From NCBI RefSeq assembly GCF_006538745.1, contig NZ_BJLR01000030.1, forward strand, positions 1 through 64,000: a DNA stretch of 64,000 nucleotides, given 5' to 3'. The stretch's first letter is position 1; every line of letters starts with the position of its first letter. A program made the position numbers and the translations under genes. The notes beneath the pieces were generated by a model. That model saw only the letters and a list, made by a program, of their open reading frames with translations, did no database searches and was not told where the DNA came from. Below, in pieces: positions 15,568-24,787 of this stretch. The DNA is from Cellulomonas cellasea (GTDB lineage Bacteria > Actinomycetota > Actinomycetes > Actinomycetales > Cellulomonadaceae).

Positions 15568-17466
15568 ATGCAGCAGCACGACCGCCCCGCCGCGCGCCGG
15601 GTCACCCGGGTGGACCTGGCGCCGCCGCTGCAGGGCCGGCCCGTCCAGCTCACGCTCGACGAGCTCGGGACACCGCTGTCGGACGTCACGTTCGTCGTCG
15701 TCGACCTCGAGACGACGGGCTCGGTCCCCGGCACGAGCGCGATCACCGAGATCGGCGCCGTGAAGGTGCGGGGCGGCGAGGTCCTCGGGGAGTTCCAGAC
15801 GCTCGTCGACCCGGGCGGCCCGGTCCCCGCGTTCATCTCGGTGCTCACCGGCATCACGACGTCGATGGTCGTCGGCGCCCCGCGCATCGAGGAGGTCCTG
15901 CCGAGCTTCCTCGAGTTCGCGCGCGGCACCGTGCTGGTCGCGCACAACGCGCCGTTCGACGTCGGCTTCCTCAAGGCGGCGGCCGTGCAGACCGGGCACG
16001 CGTGGCCGGGGCACCAGACGGTCGACACGGTGCGGCTCGCACGCCGCGTGGTGACCCGCGACGAGGCACCGAACCACAAGCTGAGCACGCTCGCGGCGCT
16101 CTTCGGCGCGGCCGTCACGCCGAACCACCGCGCGCTGTCCGACGCGCGCGCGACCGTCGACGTGCTGCACGCACTCCTCGCCCGTCTGGCCCCGCTCGGC
16201 ATCACGCACCTCGAGGACCTCGCGACCGCGACCGACCCGGTGCCGTCGGACGTGCGACGCAAGCGGCACCTCGCCGACGGTCTCCCCGACGGCCCCGGCG
16301 TCTACATGTTCGTGGGCCCGCGCGAGGAGATCCTGTACGTCGGGACCTCGACGTCGCTGCGCACGCGCGTGCGCAGCTACTTCACCGCGGCCGAGAAGCG
16401 CTCGCGCATGGTCGAGATGGTCCGCGTCTCCGAGCGCGTGCACCCCGTCCCGTGCGCGACGACGCTCGAGGCCCGGGTCCGCGAGCTCCGGCTCATCGCC
16501 GAGCACTCCCCGCGCTACAACCGCCGCTCACGCTTCCCCGAGCGCATGCCGTGGGTCCACCTCACCGTCGAGCCGTACCCGCGGCTGTCGGTCGTGCGCG
16601 AGGTGCGCGCCCCCGCCTCCCCCGCCCCGGACGGCCACGAGCCCGCGTACATCGGGCCCTTCGCCTCGCGCGGGGCCGCCCAGTCCGCGATCGACGCGCT
16701 GCACGAGACGTTCCCCGTGCGCCAGTGCAGCGGACGCCTGCCGCTGCGTGCCGCACTCGGGGCGGTCGCGTGCGCGCTCGCCGAGATGGGCCGGTGCGGG
16801 GCACCGTGCACGGGCCGGTCGTCCCCCGAGCAGTACGCGGACGTCACTGCGGCGGTCCGCGCGGCGATGGTCGGCGACCCGTCCCCGGTCGTCCGGGCCC
16901 ACGCGACGCGCATCGGTCGCCTCGTCACGCAGGAGCGGTTCGAGGAGGCGGCCGTCGTCCGCGACCGGCTCGCCGCGTTCCTGCGCGGGGCCGCTCGCGC
17001 GCAGCGGCTCGCACCGCTCGCGAGGTGCCCCGAGCTCGTGGCGGCGCGCCGGGCGGACGCCGGCGGCTGGGAGGTCGTGCTCGTCCGGTACGGGCGCCTC
17101 GCCGGTACCGCAACGGTGCCCCGCGGGGTCGACCCGTGGCCGGTCATCGAGTCGCTGCGGCTGTCCGGCGAGGAGGTCGCCGCACCCGCCGCACCGGCGC
17201 CCGCGTGCCACCCCGAGGAGGCCGACCTCGTGCTGGCCTGGCTCGACCAGCCCGGCGTGCGGCTCGTGCTCGCGCCCGAGGGCTGGACGTGCCCGGTCGG
17301 CGGCGCGCAGGCGTACGCGGACCCGGCGAGCACCGCGGGGCGCGTCGCGGCCTACCTCGCGCACGACCTCGAGACCGCGGCCGCGGTCGGCGCCCCGGGG
17401 GCGTCCGCGCTCGCGGCACCCCCCGGTCCCGAGACCCTCGGCGCGGGGTCCACCGGCGCGGCATGA
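15568..17466 (+). CDS. DEDDh 3'-5' exonuclease fused to a UvrC-like GIY-YIG nuclease
   Basis: 632 residues. The N-terminal domain (about 35-205) is a DnaQ-like proofreading exonuclease with ExoI VVDLETTG, ExoII AHNAPFDV and ExoIII HRALSDARA. The next domain (about 225-310) is a GIY-YIG nuclease: PGVYMFVGPREEILYVGTS, then a conserved arginine in LRTRVRSYF and RELRLIAEHSPRYN. The C-terminal half contains a CGAPCTG segment and a UvrB-contact-like helix (QERFEEAAVVRDRLAAFL), resembling UvrC/Cho. Fusion of the two nucleases matches M. tuberculosis Rv2191. The arrangement predicts a repair enzyme that incises damaged DNA and then trims it; this is inferred. Confidence 0.88.
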   Translation: MQQHDRPAARRVTRVDLAPPLQGRPVQLTLDELGTPLSDVTFVVVDLETTGSVPGTSAITEIGAVKVRGGEVLGEFQTLVDPGGPVPAFISVLTGITTSMVVGAPRIEEVLPSFLEFARGTVLVAHNAPFDVGFLKAAAVQTGHAWPGHQTVDTVRLARRVVTRDEAPNHKLSTLAALFGAAVTPNHRALSDARATVDVLHALLARLAPLGITHLEDLATATDPVPSDVRRKRHLADGLPDGPGVYMFVGPREEILYVGTSTSLRTRVRSYFTAAEKRSRMVEMVRVSERVHPVPCATTLEARVRELRLIAEHSPRYNRRSRFPERMPWVHLTVEPYPRLSVVREVRAPASPAPDGHEPAYIGPFASRGAAQSAIDALHETFPVRQCSGRLPLRAALGAVACALAEMGRCGAPCTGRSSPEQYADVTAAVRAAMVGDPSPVVRAHATRIGRLVTQERFEEAAVVRDRLAAFLRGAARAQRLAPLARCPELVAARRADAGGWEVVLVRYGRLAGTATVPRGVDPWPVIESLRLSGEEVAAPAAPAPACHPEEADLVLAWLDQPGVRLVLAPEGWTCPVGGAQAYADPASTAGRVAAYLAHDLETAAAVGAPGASALAAPPGPETLGAGSTGAA

Positions 17467-17473
17467 TGGCGGG

Positions 17474-17755
17474 ATGCTGACCGCCATCGTCCTCATCGAC
17501 ACCGACGCCGCTCGCATCCCCGAGGTCGCCGCGGCGATCGCCGACGTCCCCGGCGTGAGCGAGGTGTACTCGGTCACCGGCGAGGTCGACCTCATCGCGC
17601 TCGTCCGGGTGCGCGAGCACGAGGCCCTCGCCGACGTCATCGCCGACCAGGTGAGCAAGGTCGAGGGCGTCCTGCGCACGCAGACGTACATCGCGTTCCG
17701 CGCCTACTCCAAGCACGACCTCGAGCAGGCCTTCGACCTCGGCATCGAGGACTGA
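17474..17755 (+). CDS. stand-alone Lrp/AsnC ligand-binding (RAM) domain protein
   Basis: 93 residues starting seven bases after the nuclease stop. The sequence is the effector-binding half of Lrp/AsnC regulators only (MLTAIVLIDTDAARIPEVAA; SEVYSVTGEVDLIALVRV; VEGVLRTQTYIAFRAYS), without a helix-turn-helix. Such proteins form ring-shaped oligomers that bind amino acids. It may sense an amino acid for a partner protein; trpD lies just downstream on the opposite strand. A CATGAT six bases before the ATG could be a -10 box, but co-transcription with the nuclease is also possible. Confidence 0.88.
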   Translation: MLTAIVLIDTDAARIPEVAAAIADVPGVSEVYSVTGEVDLIALVRVREHEALADVIADQVSKVEGVLRTQTYIAFRAYSKHDLEQAFDLGIED

Positions 17756-17785
17756 CGCCGAGGGACGACGGCTCCGGGCCTTCCG

Positions 17786-17805
17786 TCGGGCACGGCGGTG
17801 CCCGG
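17786..17805. terminator. short hairpin between convergent genes
   Basis: CGGGCAC, loop GGCG, GTGCCCG with one flanking wobble pair, placed between the Lrp-like gene and trpD, which run towards each other. Confidence 0.45.
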
Positions 17806-17822
17806 ACGTGCCCGGGCGACGC

Positions 17823-18869
17823 TCAGACCGCCGCGGCCCGCCAGCGCTCGAGCACCGCAGCCGCCGCCCCGTCGTCGACCGCGCGGCGCGCGAGCTCCAT
17901 GCCCGCGCGCAGCCGCTCGACGAGCGGACCCTCGCCTGTGCCGGGCAGCGTCCCGTCGGCGACGATCCCCGCCGCGGCGTTGAGCAGGACCGTCTCGCGC
18001 GACGCGACCGGCTCGCCCGCCAGGACCTGCCGCACGACGCCGGCGTTGAACGCGGCGTCCTCCCCGCGCAGGTCAGCGATCGTGACGGGCGTCAGACCGA
18101 GGTCGGCGGCCGGGTCCAGCCGGTGCTCGACGACGTCGCCGGCGCGCACCTCCCACACCCGGGCGGGACCGGTCGGCGCGAGCTCGTCCAGCCCGTCGTC
18201 ACCGCGGAACACCAGCGCGCTCGAGCCCCGCGCGGCGAGCACGCCCGCCACGAGGCCGGCCATCCGGGCGTCGGCCACCCCGATCGCGCTCGCGGCGGGC
18301 TGCGCCGGGTTCGTCACGGGCCCGAGGAAGTTGAACGCGGTGGCGATGCCGAGCTCGCGGCGGACGACCGCGGCGTGCCGCATCGACGGGTGGAAGACCT
18401 GCGCGAAGCAGAACGTGATGCCGACCTCGGTCACGAGCCCGGCGACCCGCTCGACGGGCTGGTCGAGCCGGATGCCGAGCGCCTCGAGCACGTCCGCGGA
18501 GCCCGACGACGACGACGCCGCCCGCCCGCCGTGCTTCACGACGCGCAGGCCCGTACCCGCGATGACGATCGCGGCCATCGTCGAGATGTTGACGGTGTGC
18601 GTGCGGTCGCCGCCGCTGCCGACGATGTCGACCGACCGGCCGGGGACGGTGAAGCGGTGCGCGTTCGCGAGCATGACGTCGGCGAGCGCACGGAACTCCT
18701 CGACCGTCTCGCCCTTGCTGCGCAGCCCGACCAGGAACGCCGAGACCCGCGCGGGCGAGGCGCCGCCGGCCATGATCTCGCCCATCGCCCAGGCGGCCTG
18801 CTCGCGCGTCAGGTCACGGCCCTGGACCAGGGCCGTGAGCAGGTCGGACCAGGTGTGCTCCCCGCTCAT
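17823..18869 (-). CDS. trpD: anthranilate phosphoribosyltransferase
   Basis: 348 residues from ATG 18869. It joins anthranilate to phosphoribosyl pyrophosphate in tryptophan synthesis. The PRPP loop is [17 protein letters not shown], where most enzymes have [28 protein letters not shown] follows, and [10 protein letters not shown] completes the family signature. The start overlaps the stop of the upstream receiver-like gene by four bases (ATGA), so translation is probably coupled. No other trp gene is in the window. It corresponds to Rv2192c, beside ctaE in M. tuberculosis. Confidence 0.94.
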   Translation of the reverse strand: MSGEHTWSDLLTALVQGRDLTREQAAWAMGEIMAGGASPARVSAFLVGLRSKGETVEEFRALADVMLANAHRFTVPGRSVDIVGSGGDRTHTVNISTMAAIVIAGTGLRVVKHGGRAASSSSGSADVLEALGIRLDQPVERVAGLVTEVGITFCFAQVFHPSMRHAAVVRRELGIATAFNFLGPVTNPAQPAASAIGVADARMAGLVAGVLAARGSSALVFRGDDGLDELAPTGPARVWEVRAGDVVEHRLDPAADLGLTPVTIADLRGEDAAFNAGVVRQVLAGEPVASRETVLLNAAAGIVADGTLPGTGEGPLVERLRAGMELARRAVDDGAAAAVLERWRAAAV

Positions 18870-19306
18870 CCGGCGCTCGCCGCGGCACCGACCAGCTCGG
18901 CCACGACGCGCTGGACGTCGATCGGGTCGAGCGGCCGGCTGAGCACGGCGTCGGCCTGCGACCACGACGCGAGCCACGCGTCCTGGGGGCGGCCGGTGAG
19001 CAGCAGGATCGGGGGGCAGCGGAAGATCTCGTCCTTGAGCTGGCGGGCGATGCCCATGCCGCCGGCCTTCGCCGCCTCGCCGTCGAGCACGAGCAGGTCG
19101 AACCCGCCGCCGTCGACCTGGCTCAGGACCGCCGCGGGCGTCGCGACCTCGACCCAGGCGATGTCGGGGGCGCCGCGGCGCAGGCGGCGACCCACCGAGA
19201 GCAGCACCTGCTGGCGCGTGTCCACGTCGTCGCTGTAGAGGAGGATCCGGGGCGCGCGCTCGCGCTCGTCCGTCGCGTCAGCTCCGTGCGGGTCGGCCGT
19301 GACCAT
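18866..19306 (-). CDS. receiver-like (CheY-fold) protein, degenerate
   Basis: 146 residues with GAGGAC before the ATG. About residues 20-140 look like a response-regulator receiver: an acidic pair at Asp26-Asp27 ([11 protein letters not shown]), a candidate phosphoacceptor Asp75 (DLLVLDGEA) and Thr104 (ILLLTGRP), but the invariant lysine is Arg124 (VLSRPLDP). There is no output domain and no kinase nearby. It is coupled to trpD by a 4-base overlap and transcribed divergently from ctaE. It may be a phosphorylation-independent protein-interaction module; its function is unknown. Confidence 0.78.
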   Translation of the reverse strand: MVTADPHGADATDERERAPRILLYSDDVDTRQQVLLSVGRRLRRGAPDIAWVEVATPAAVLSQVDGGGFDLLVLDGEAAKAGGMGIARQLKDEIFRCPPILLLTGRPQDAWLASWSQADAVLSRPLDPIDVQRVVAELVGAAASAG

Positions 19307-19475
19307 GGTGCGTCCTCATTCGTCGTCGACGTGCGTGCTCCGGCATCTTGGCACGTCGGCGGCACCGCTGTGCAGGCTCGCCGCGCCCGTCCGTGCGCCG
19401 TCGTGCGGTCACCCGTCCGACGCGCGCGACACCGCGCGGACCCCGCGCCGTGACCGCACCGAAGTGACGCTGTGA

Positions 19476-19504
19476 CATATACCGCTCCCCGCCGATGGGT
19501 CCAA
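19476..19504 (-). promoter_or_regulatory. sigma-70-type promoter of the receiver-trpD operon
   Basis: On the minus strand TTGGAC (19499-19504) and TATATG (19476-19481) are separated by exactly 17 bases. It faces the receiver-like gene 170 bases downstream. Confidence 0.6.
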
Positions 19505-19512
19505 CGACCCAT
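19495..19512. promoter_or_regulatory. inverted repeat between divergent ctaE and receiver-trpD promoters
   Basis: ATGGGTC, spacer CAAC, GACCCAT: a perfect 7-bp inverted repeat overlapping the minus-strand -35 box and lying 18 bases upstream of the ctaE -10 box. A regulator bound here could affect both operons. Confidence 0.5.
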
Positions 19513-19529
19513 GCGCGAGCGTCATCAGC

Positions 19530-19535
19530 CATAAT
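19530..19535 (+). promoter_or_regulatory. CATAAT -10 box of the ctaE-qcrCAB operon
   Basis: CATAAT is followed by six bases and the GTG at 19542, so the operon mRNA is probably leaderless. Confidence 0.6.
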
Positions 19536-19541
19536 GAACAG

Positions 19542-20180
19542 GTGTCGACTGCAACGGCTGCCCCTCGCACCGCACCCCACGTGAGCGTGAACCGGCCCAA
19601 CCCCGTCTCCGTGGGGACGATCGTGTGGCTGGCCAGCGAGCTCATGTTCTTCGCGGGCCTGTTCGCGATGTACTTCACGCTCAGGGCGACGGTGCCCGAC
19701 GAGTGGGCCGAGCAGACGCAGAAGCTCAACCTCACGTTCGCCGCGATCAACACCGCGGTCCTGGTCCTGTCGTCCGTGACGTGCCAGATGGGCGTCTGGG
19801 CGGCCGAGCGCTTCCAGCCCGCGCGCACCGGCAGCCTCCTCCAGGTCGGCCGCTGGGGCATGAACGAGTGGATGACGCTCACGTACGTGATGGGCGCGAT
19901 CTTCATCGGCGGCCAGGTGTACGAGTACGCCGAGCTCGTCCACGAGGGCCTGACGATCGCGTCGAGCCCGTACGGCTCGGTCTTCTACCTCACGACCGGC
20001 TTCCACGGCCTGCACGTCGTCGGCGGCCTCATCGCCTTCCTCTTCCTGCTCGGCCGCTCGTTCGCCGCCAAGCGGTTCGGTCACCACGAGGCGACCACCG
20101 CGATCGTGACGTCGTACTACTGGCACTTCGTCGACGTCGTCTGGATCGCGCTGTTCGCGGTCATCTACCTCCTGCGCTGA
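19542..20180 (+). CDS. ctaE: cytochrome c oxidase subunit III
   Basis: 212 residues, five predicted transmembrane helices, the typical length of actinobacterial CtaE. Family features include [22 protein letters not shown] near the start, the central [35 protein letters not shown] with conserved His residues, and [20 protein letters not shown] at the end. It is the non-redox subunit of the aa3 oxidase that supports proton uptake. It heads the operon ctaE-qcrC-qcrA-qcrB, the order found in M. tuberculosis Rv2193-Rv2196, where oxidase and bcc complex form a supercomplex. Confidence 0.96.
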   Translation: MSTATAAPRTAPHVSVNRPNPVSVGTIVWLASELMFFAGLFAMYFTLRATVPDEWAEQTQKLNLTFAAINTAVLVLSSVTCQMGVWAAERFQPARTGSLLQVGRWGMNEWMTLTYVMGAIFIGGQVYEYAELVHEGLTIASSPYGSVFYLTTGFHGLHVVGGLIAFLFLLGRSFAAKRFGHHEATTAIVTSYYWHFVDVVWIALFAVIYLLR

Positions 20181-20241
20181 CGCCTCCGGGCAGCGGCGCG
20201 CGGTTCCACCCTTCCCCAACGTGCGAGACGAGGATCGATTC

Positions 20242-21027
20242 GTGAAGGCACTCGCAGCCCGCAGGCACCACCGGTACGCACCGGCCGTGCTGCTCCTGCT
20301 GGCGCTGCTGCTCACCGGAGGGCTGTACGCGGTCCTCGCACCGCAGGTGGCCGACGCCGCGCCGGCCGCGGCAGGCAGCGACGACATCGCCACCGGCGAG
20401 AAGATCTTCCAGGCCAACTGCGCGACGTGCCACGGCCCGTCGGCGGAGGGCACGGACGCAGCACCGTCGCTCGTGGGCGTCGGAGCGGCCTCGGTCGACT
20501 TCCAGGTCGGCACCGGCCGCATGCCGATGCAGGCCAACGGCCCGCAGGCGCCGGCCAAGGAGGTGCAGTTCACCGACGAGCAGGTCGAGCAGCTCGCGGC
20601 GTTCGTCGCCTCGCTGGGTGCCGGCCCGTCGGTGCCGAGCGAGGAGATGGTGGACCCGGCCGCGGGTGATGTCGCCAACGGCATGGCCCTCTTCCGCACG
20701 AACTGCGCGATGTGCCACAACGCGGTCGGCGCAGGCGGCGCGCTCTCCGAGGGCAAGTGGGCCCCGTCGGTCGTCGAGACGTCGCCCCGGCACATCTACG
20801 AGGCCATGCTCACCGGCCCGCAGTCGATGCCCGTCTTCAACGACGCGAACCTCTCCCCCGAGGAGAAGCGCGACATCATCGCCTACATCGACGCGCAGCG
20901 TGAGCCGTCCCCCGGTGGCATCAAGCTCGGATCGCTCGGCCCCGTCAGTGAGGGCGTGTGGATCTGGCTCGTGGGCATCGGCCTGCTGATCGGTACGTCC
21001 GTCTGGATCGGAGCGAGGTCCTCGTGA
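20242..21027 (+). CDS. qcrC: diheme cytochrome cc subunit of the bcc complex
   Basis: 261 residues from GTG 20242, preceded by GAGGATCG; the GTG at 20221 has no such site. The N-terminal helix (about 13-34) anchors or exports the protein. Two heme c sites follow: CATCH at Cys60-His64 and CAMCH at Cys155-His159, each in its own cytochrome c fold, and a C-terminal helix (WIWLVGIGLLIGTSVWIG) anchors it. In actinobacteria this protein passes electrons directly to CtaC, replacing a separate cytochrome c. The stop overlaps the qcrA GTG by four bases (GTGA). Confidence 0.96.
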   Translation: MKALAARRHHRYAPAVLLLLALLLTGGLYAVLAPQVADAAPAAAGSDDIATGEKIFQANCATCHGPSAEGTDAAPSLVGVGAASVDFQVGTGRMPMQANGPQAPAKEVQFTDEQVEQLAAFVASLGAGPSVPSEEMVDPAAGDVANGMALFRTNCAMCHNAVGAGGALSEGKWAPSVVETSPRHIYEAMLTGPQSMPVFNDANLSPEEKRDIIAYIDAQREPSPGGIKLGSLGPVSEGVWIWLVGIGLLIGTSVWIGARSS

Positions 21028-22064
21028 GCATGCAGCACAACCCGGTTCCCGGGAACACCGAGGCCGTCGAGGTCCACCGTGACGGCGGGCACTACCCGGA
21101 CCGTTTCGAGAACCCGGGCCTCGAGGAGCACCGCCCGCGCCTGGGCGACGTCGACCCGGCCGCGAACAAGCGGGCCGAGCGCCAGATCGTCGCGCTCTTC
21201 CTCGTCTCCCTGCTCGGCACGATCGTCTTCATCGCGGCGTACTTCGTGGTGCCGCTGGGTGACACGCCGGAGAGCATGCAGCGCTCCAACTTCTTCCTCG
21301 GCCTCGGCCTGTTCCTGAGCCTGTTCGGCATCGGCGCGGCCGCGGTGCACTGGGCGAAGGCGCTCATGAACGACCACGAGCGCGCCGAGGAGCGTCACCC
21401 GCAGCGCAGCTCCGACGAGAACCGTGCGGGCGCGATCCAGGCGCTCAAGGACGGCGCCGAGGACTCCGGCATCGGCCGTCGCGGCGTGCTCAAGGGCGCG
21501 TTCGCCTCGGCGCTCGCCATCTTCCCGCTCACGATCGCCCTGCCGCTCATCGGCGAGGTCGGCGAGGACTGGGACGTCTCCAAGTTCAAGCACACGTGGT
21601 GGAAGAAGGGCACGAAGCTCGCCCTCGACCCGTCGGGTGAGCCCATCAAGGCCGCCGACGTGACCATCGGGTCGGTCTTCCACGTGATCCCCGAGGACCT
21701 GCACGAGGCCGAGCACCCGCTCGACGAGAAGGCCAAGGCCGTCGTGCTGCTCATCCGGATGGACCCGCGCGACCTGCGGTCCGAGCAGGGCGAGGGCTGG
21801 TCGTACGACGGCATCGTCGCCTTCTCGAAGATCTGCACCCACGTCGGGTGCCCCGTGGCGCTCTACGAGCAGCAGACGCACCACCTGCTCTGCCCGTGCC
21901 ACCAGTCCACGTTCGACGTTGCCGACGGCGCCAAGGTCGTCTTCGGTCCCGCCAACCGGCCGCTGCCTCAGCTGCCCATCGAGGTCGACGACGAGGGTTA
22001 CATCGTCGCGCAGTCCGACTTCCACGAGCCTGTCGGTCCGAGCTACTGGGAGCGCCTCAAGTGA
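21024..22064 (+). CDS. qcrA: Rieske iron-sulfur subunit of the bcc complex
   Basis: 346 residues from GTG 21024, which has GAGCGAGG upstream; an ATG two codons on is less well placed. Three N-terminal transmembrane helices, typical of actinobacterial QcrA, come before the Rieske domain. The [2Fe-2S] ligands are in CTHVGCP and CPCHQS, and the fold ends in GPANRPLPQLPIEVDD. It takes electrons from menaquinol. Start and stop codons overlap qcrC and qcrB by four bases each, so the three genes are translationally coupled. Confidence 0.96.
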   Translation: MSMQHNPVPGNTEAVEVHRDGGHYPDRFENPGLEEHRPRLGDVDPAANKRAERQIVALFLVSLLGTIVFIAAYFVVPLGDTPESMQRSNFFLGLGLFLSLFGIGAAAVHWAKALMNDHERAEERHPQRSSDENRAGAIQALKDGAEDSGIGRRGVLKGAFASALAIFPLTIALPLIGEVGEDWDVSKFKHTWWKKGTKLALDPSGEPIKAADVTIGSVFHVIPEDLHEAEHPLDEKAKAVVLLIRMDPRDLRSEQGEGWSYDGIVAFSKICTHVGCPVALYEQQTHHLLCPCHQSTFDVADGAKVVFGPANRPLPQLPIEVDDEGYIVAQSDFHEPVGPSYWERLK

Positions 22065-23842
22065 GTACCACCACGACCCGCACGGGCGCCGCTGCCGGCG
22101 CCACCGCGGACTACCTCGACCAGCGCACCGGCATCGGCACCGCGGTCAAGACGTTCGCGCGCAAGATCTTCCCCGACCACTGGTCGTTCCTGCTCGGCGA
22201 GATCGCGCTCTTCAGCCTCGTCGTGCTCATCATCTCCGGCGTGTTCCTCACGATGTTCTTCGTGCCGAGCATGGCCGAGACGCACTACGAGGGCCCCTGG
22301 GCCGCGATGAACGGCGTGGAGATGTCCGAGGCCTTCGCCTCGACGCTGCGCCTGTCGTTCGAGGTCCGCGGCGGCCTGCTCATGCGCCAGATCCACCACT
22401 GGGCGGCGCTGCTGTTCATGGCCGCGATCGTCACGCACATGATGCGCGTGTTCTTCACCGGCGCGTTCCGCAAGCCGCGCGAGATCAACTGGGTCGTCGG
22501 CTTCGTGCTCCTGATCCTCGGCCTCGCCGCCGGCTTCTCGGGCTACTCGCTCCCGGACGACGTCCTCTCGGGCAACGGCCTGCGCATCACCGACGGTGTC
22601 GTGCGGTCGATCCCGATCATCGGCAGCTACCTGTCGTACTTCATCTTCGGTGGCGAGTTCCCCGGCCAGGACCTGATCCCGCGCCTGTTCACGGTGCACG
22701 TCCTGCTCGTGCCGGGCCTCATCCTCGCGCTCGTCGGGCTCCACCTGCTGCTCGTCGTGCTGCACAAGCACACGCAGTACCCGGGCTCGGGCCGGACCGA
22801 CACCAACGTCGTCGGCTACCCGCTGTTCCCGACGTACACCGCCAAGGCCGGCGGCTTCTTCTTCCTGGTCTTCGCCGTGATCGCGCTCATGGCCGCGACG
22901 ATGACGATCAACCCGGTGTGGAACTACGGGCCGTACGACCCCTCCCCCGTGTCCGCCGGCGCCCAGCCGGACTGGTACATGCTGTTCCTCGAGGGCGCGC
23001 TGCGGCTCATGCCCGGTGCGGGCACCGAGTGGGTCATCGGCGGCTACACGCTGTCGCTCAACGTCCTGATCCCCGCCGTCGTCGTCCCGGGCATCCTGTT
23101 CACCGTGCTCGCGGTGTGGCCGTTCGTCGAGGCCGCCGCGACCGGTGACAAGCGCGAGCACCACGTGCTCGACCGCCCGCGCAACGCCCCGTTCCGCACC
23201 GCGATGGGCGTCGCGATCCTCACGGCGTTCACCGTCCTGGTCCTCGCCGGGTCGAACGACATCATCGGCGCGCAGTTCTCGATGTCGATCAACGACATCA
23301 TCGAGGTCTTCCGCGTCCTGTTCTTCGTCCTGCCGGTGCTGGCGTTCTGGATCACGAAGCGCATCTGCCTCGGCCTCCAGCGCAAGGACCGCGAGCTGGT
23401 GCTCCACGGGCACGAGACGGGCCGCATCGTCCGCTTCGCGCACGGCGAGTACATCGAGGTCCACCGTCCGCTCGACGAGCACGAGCGCTGGCTGCTCGTG
23501 CAGCACGAGGCCCGTCGTCCGCTCGAGATCGAGCCGGCCGAGGACTCGCGCGGCGTGCGTCGCAAGGGCTACGGGCGTGACCGCCTCCTGCAGCGCCTGT
23601 CGCGGCTCTTCTACGAGGACCGCGTCGAGCCCGTCACCCCGGCCGAGCTGGCTGCGGCGCACTCGCACGGCGAGCACGACACGATCGCGGCACCGGAGCG
23701 CAACGAGAGCACCCGTCTCGTCGGCACCGCGACCGGCGGGTCGGGCTCGCAGGAGGGCTCGGCCACCGGCGCCGTCGGCGGCGGTCAGCACCTCGTCGAG
23801 CCGGAGACCGGCAACCCCGAGACGGACGCGCGGAATCGCTGA
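22061..23842 (+). CDS. qcrB: cytochrome b subunit of the bcc complex
   Basis: 593 residues with about nine transmembrane helices; heme b ligands lie in RQIHHWAALLFMAAIVTHM and in FTVHVLLVPGLILALVGLHL. The quinol-site motif is PDWY, the usual actinobacterial form of PEWY. A hydrophilic C-terminal extension of about 120 residues, rich in Gly, Ser and His near the end, is longer than in mitochondrial cytochrome b but common in this phylum. It oxidises menaquinol and moves protons. It is the last gene of the operon; a 14-bp hairpin terminates it. Confidence 0.96.
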   Translation: MSTTTTRTGAAAGATADYLDQRTGIGTAVKTFARKIFPDHWSFLLGEIALFSLVVLIISGVFLTMFFVPSMAETHYEGPWAAMNGVEMSEAFASTLRLSFEVRGGLLMRQIHHWAALLFMAAIVTHMMRVFFTGAFRKPREINWVVGFVLLILGLAAGFSGYSLPDDVLSGNGLRITDGVVRSIPIIGSYLSYFIFGGEFPGQDLIPRLFTVHVLLVPGLILALVGLHLLLVVLHKHTQYPGSGRTDTNVVGYPLFPTYTAKAGGFFFLVFAVIALMAATMTINPVWNYGPYDPSPVSAGAQPDWYMLFLEGALRLMPGAGTEWVIGGYTLSLNVLIPAVVVPGILFTVLAVWPFVEAAATGDKREHHVLDRPRNAPFRTAMGVAILTAFTVLVLAGSNDIIGAQFSMSINDIIEVFRVLFFVLPVLAFWITKRICLGLQRKDRELVLHGHETGRIVRFAHGEYIEVHRPLDEHERWLLVQHEARRPLEIEPAEDSRGVRRKGYGRDRLLQRLSRLFYEDRVEPVTPAELAAAHSHGEHDTIAAPERNESTRLVGTATGGSGSQEGSATGAVGGGQHLVEPETGNPETDARNR

Positions 23843-23865
23843 GCCCGCGCAAGAGTTGGTCGTAC

Positions 23866-23904
23866 CGAGAGGGCGCCGCACCCCCAGGGCGCGGCGCCCT
23901 CTCG
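23866..23904 (+). terminator. hairpin terminator of ctaE-qcrCAB
   Basis: CGAGAGGGCGCCGC, an 11-base loop, GCGGCGCCCTCTCG: a perfect 14-bp stem 24 bases after the qcrB stop. Confidence 0.8.
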
Positions 23905-23973
23905 ATATGTATCTGACGGAGCACCCGACGACGCCGCGGTCCGCCGCGGCCTGACGCAGGAGAGGCACCACCT

Positions 23974-24600
23974 ATGGCTGACTACACACTTCCCGACCTC
24001 CCGTACGACTACGCGGCGCTCGAGCCCCACATCTCCGGCAAGATCATGGAGCTGCACCACGACAAGCACCACGCGGCGTACGTGACCGGCGCGAACACCG
24101 CGCTGGCCAAGCTGGCCGAGGCGCGCGAGAGCGGCGACCTGGCGACGGTCAACCTGCACGAGAAGAACCTCGCGTTCAACCTCGGCGGCCACGTGAACCA
24201 CACGGTCTTCTGGAACAACCTCTCCCCCGACGGCGGCGGTGCGCCCACGGGCGAGCTCGCCGCGGCGATCGACGAGTTCTTCGGCTCGTTCGACGGCTTC
24301 CAGAAGCACTTCGCCGCCGTCGCGGCCGGGGTGCAGGGCTCCGGCTGGGCGATCCTGGCGTGGGACTCGATCGGCCAGAAGCTCGTCGTCGGTCAGCTCT
24401 ACGACCAGCAGAGCAACATCGCCCTCGGCCTCGTGCCGGTGCTCATGCTCGACGTCTGGGAGCACGCGTACTACCTGGACTATCTGAACGTCCGCGCCGA
24501 CTACATCGCGGCGTGGTGGAACATCGTCAACTGGGCCGACGCCGGCGAGCGCCTCGCTCGTGCGCGGGCCCAGACCGCGGGGCTCATCGTCCCCGCCTGA
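23974..24600 (+). CDS. sodA: Fe/Mn superoxide dismutase
   Basis: 208 residues from an ATG with GGAGAGG upstream. It dismutates superoxide in the cytoplasm. Metal ligands are in [12 protein letters not shown] (His), [12 protein letters not shown] (His), and [11 protein letters not shown] (Asp and His); the pairing fits the manganese/iron family, while metal choice is undecided. No secretion signal is visible. It stands alone between two respiratory gene groups, with hairpins on both sides, a sensible location next to a superoxide source; in M. tuberculosis sodA lies elsewhere (Rv3846). Confidence 0.96.
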   Translation: MADYTLPDLPYDYAALEPHISGKIMELHHDKHHAAYVTGANTALAKLAEARESGDLATVNLHEKNLAFNLGGHVNHTVFWNNLSPDGGGAPTGELAAAIDEFFGSFDGFQKHFAAVAAGVQGSGWAILAWDSIGQKLVVGQLYDQQSNIALGLVPVLMLDVWEHAYYLDYLNVRADYIAAWWNIVNWADAGERLARARAQTAGLIVPA

Positions 24601-24787
24601 CGGCTCCTGCGCTCCTCTCCGGCCGGTTCCGGGTCCTCGTGACCTGGTGCCGGCCGGAGTCGTCTCCGGGCCGTCTCAGCGCGACGTCGCGCCCCGGCCC
24701 CACTGCGTGCGTGTCCCGTTCCCGTCGAAGGCGGGGCGGGGACCACGGACGGCCCCGCCGGTCCCGCAGCACGCGACGTGCACGACG

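Noticed and set aside
13685-15763. 692-residue open frame on the plus strand across the NYN gene
   Set aside because: Antisense to the NYN gene, which has conserved motifs and a promoter; the translated product is Arg/Pro-rich with no domain.
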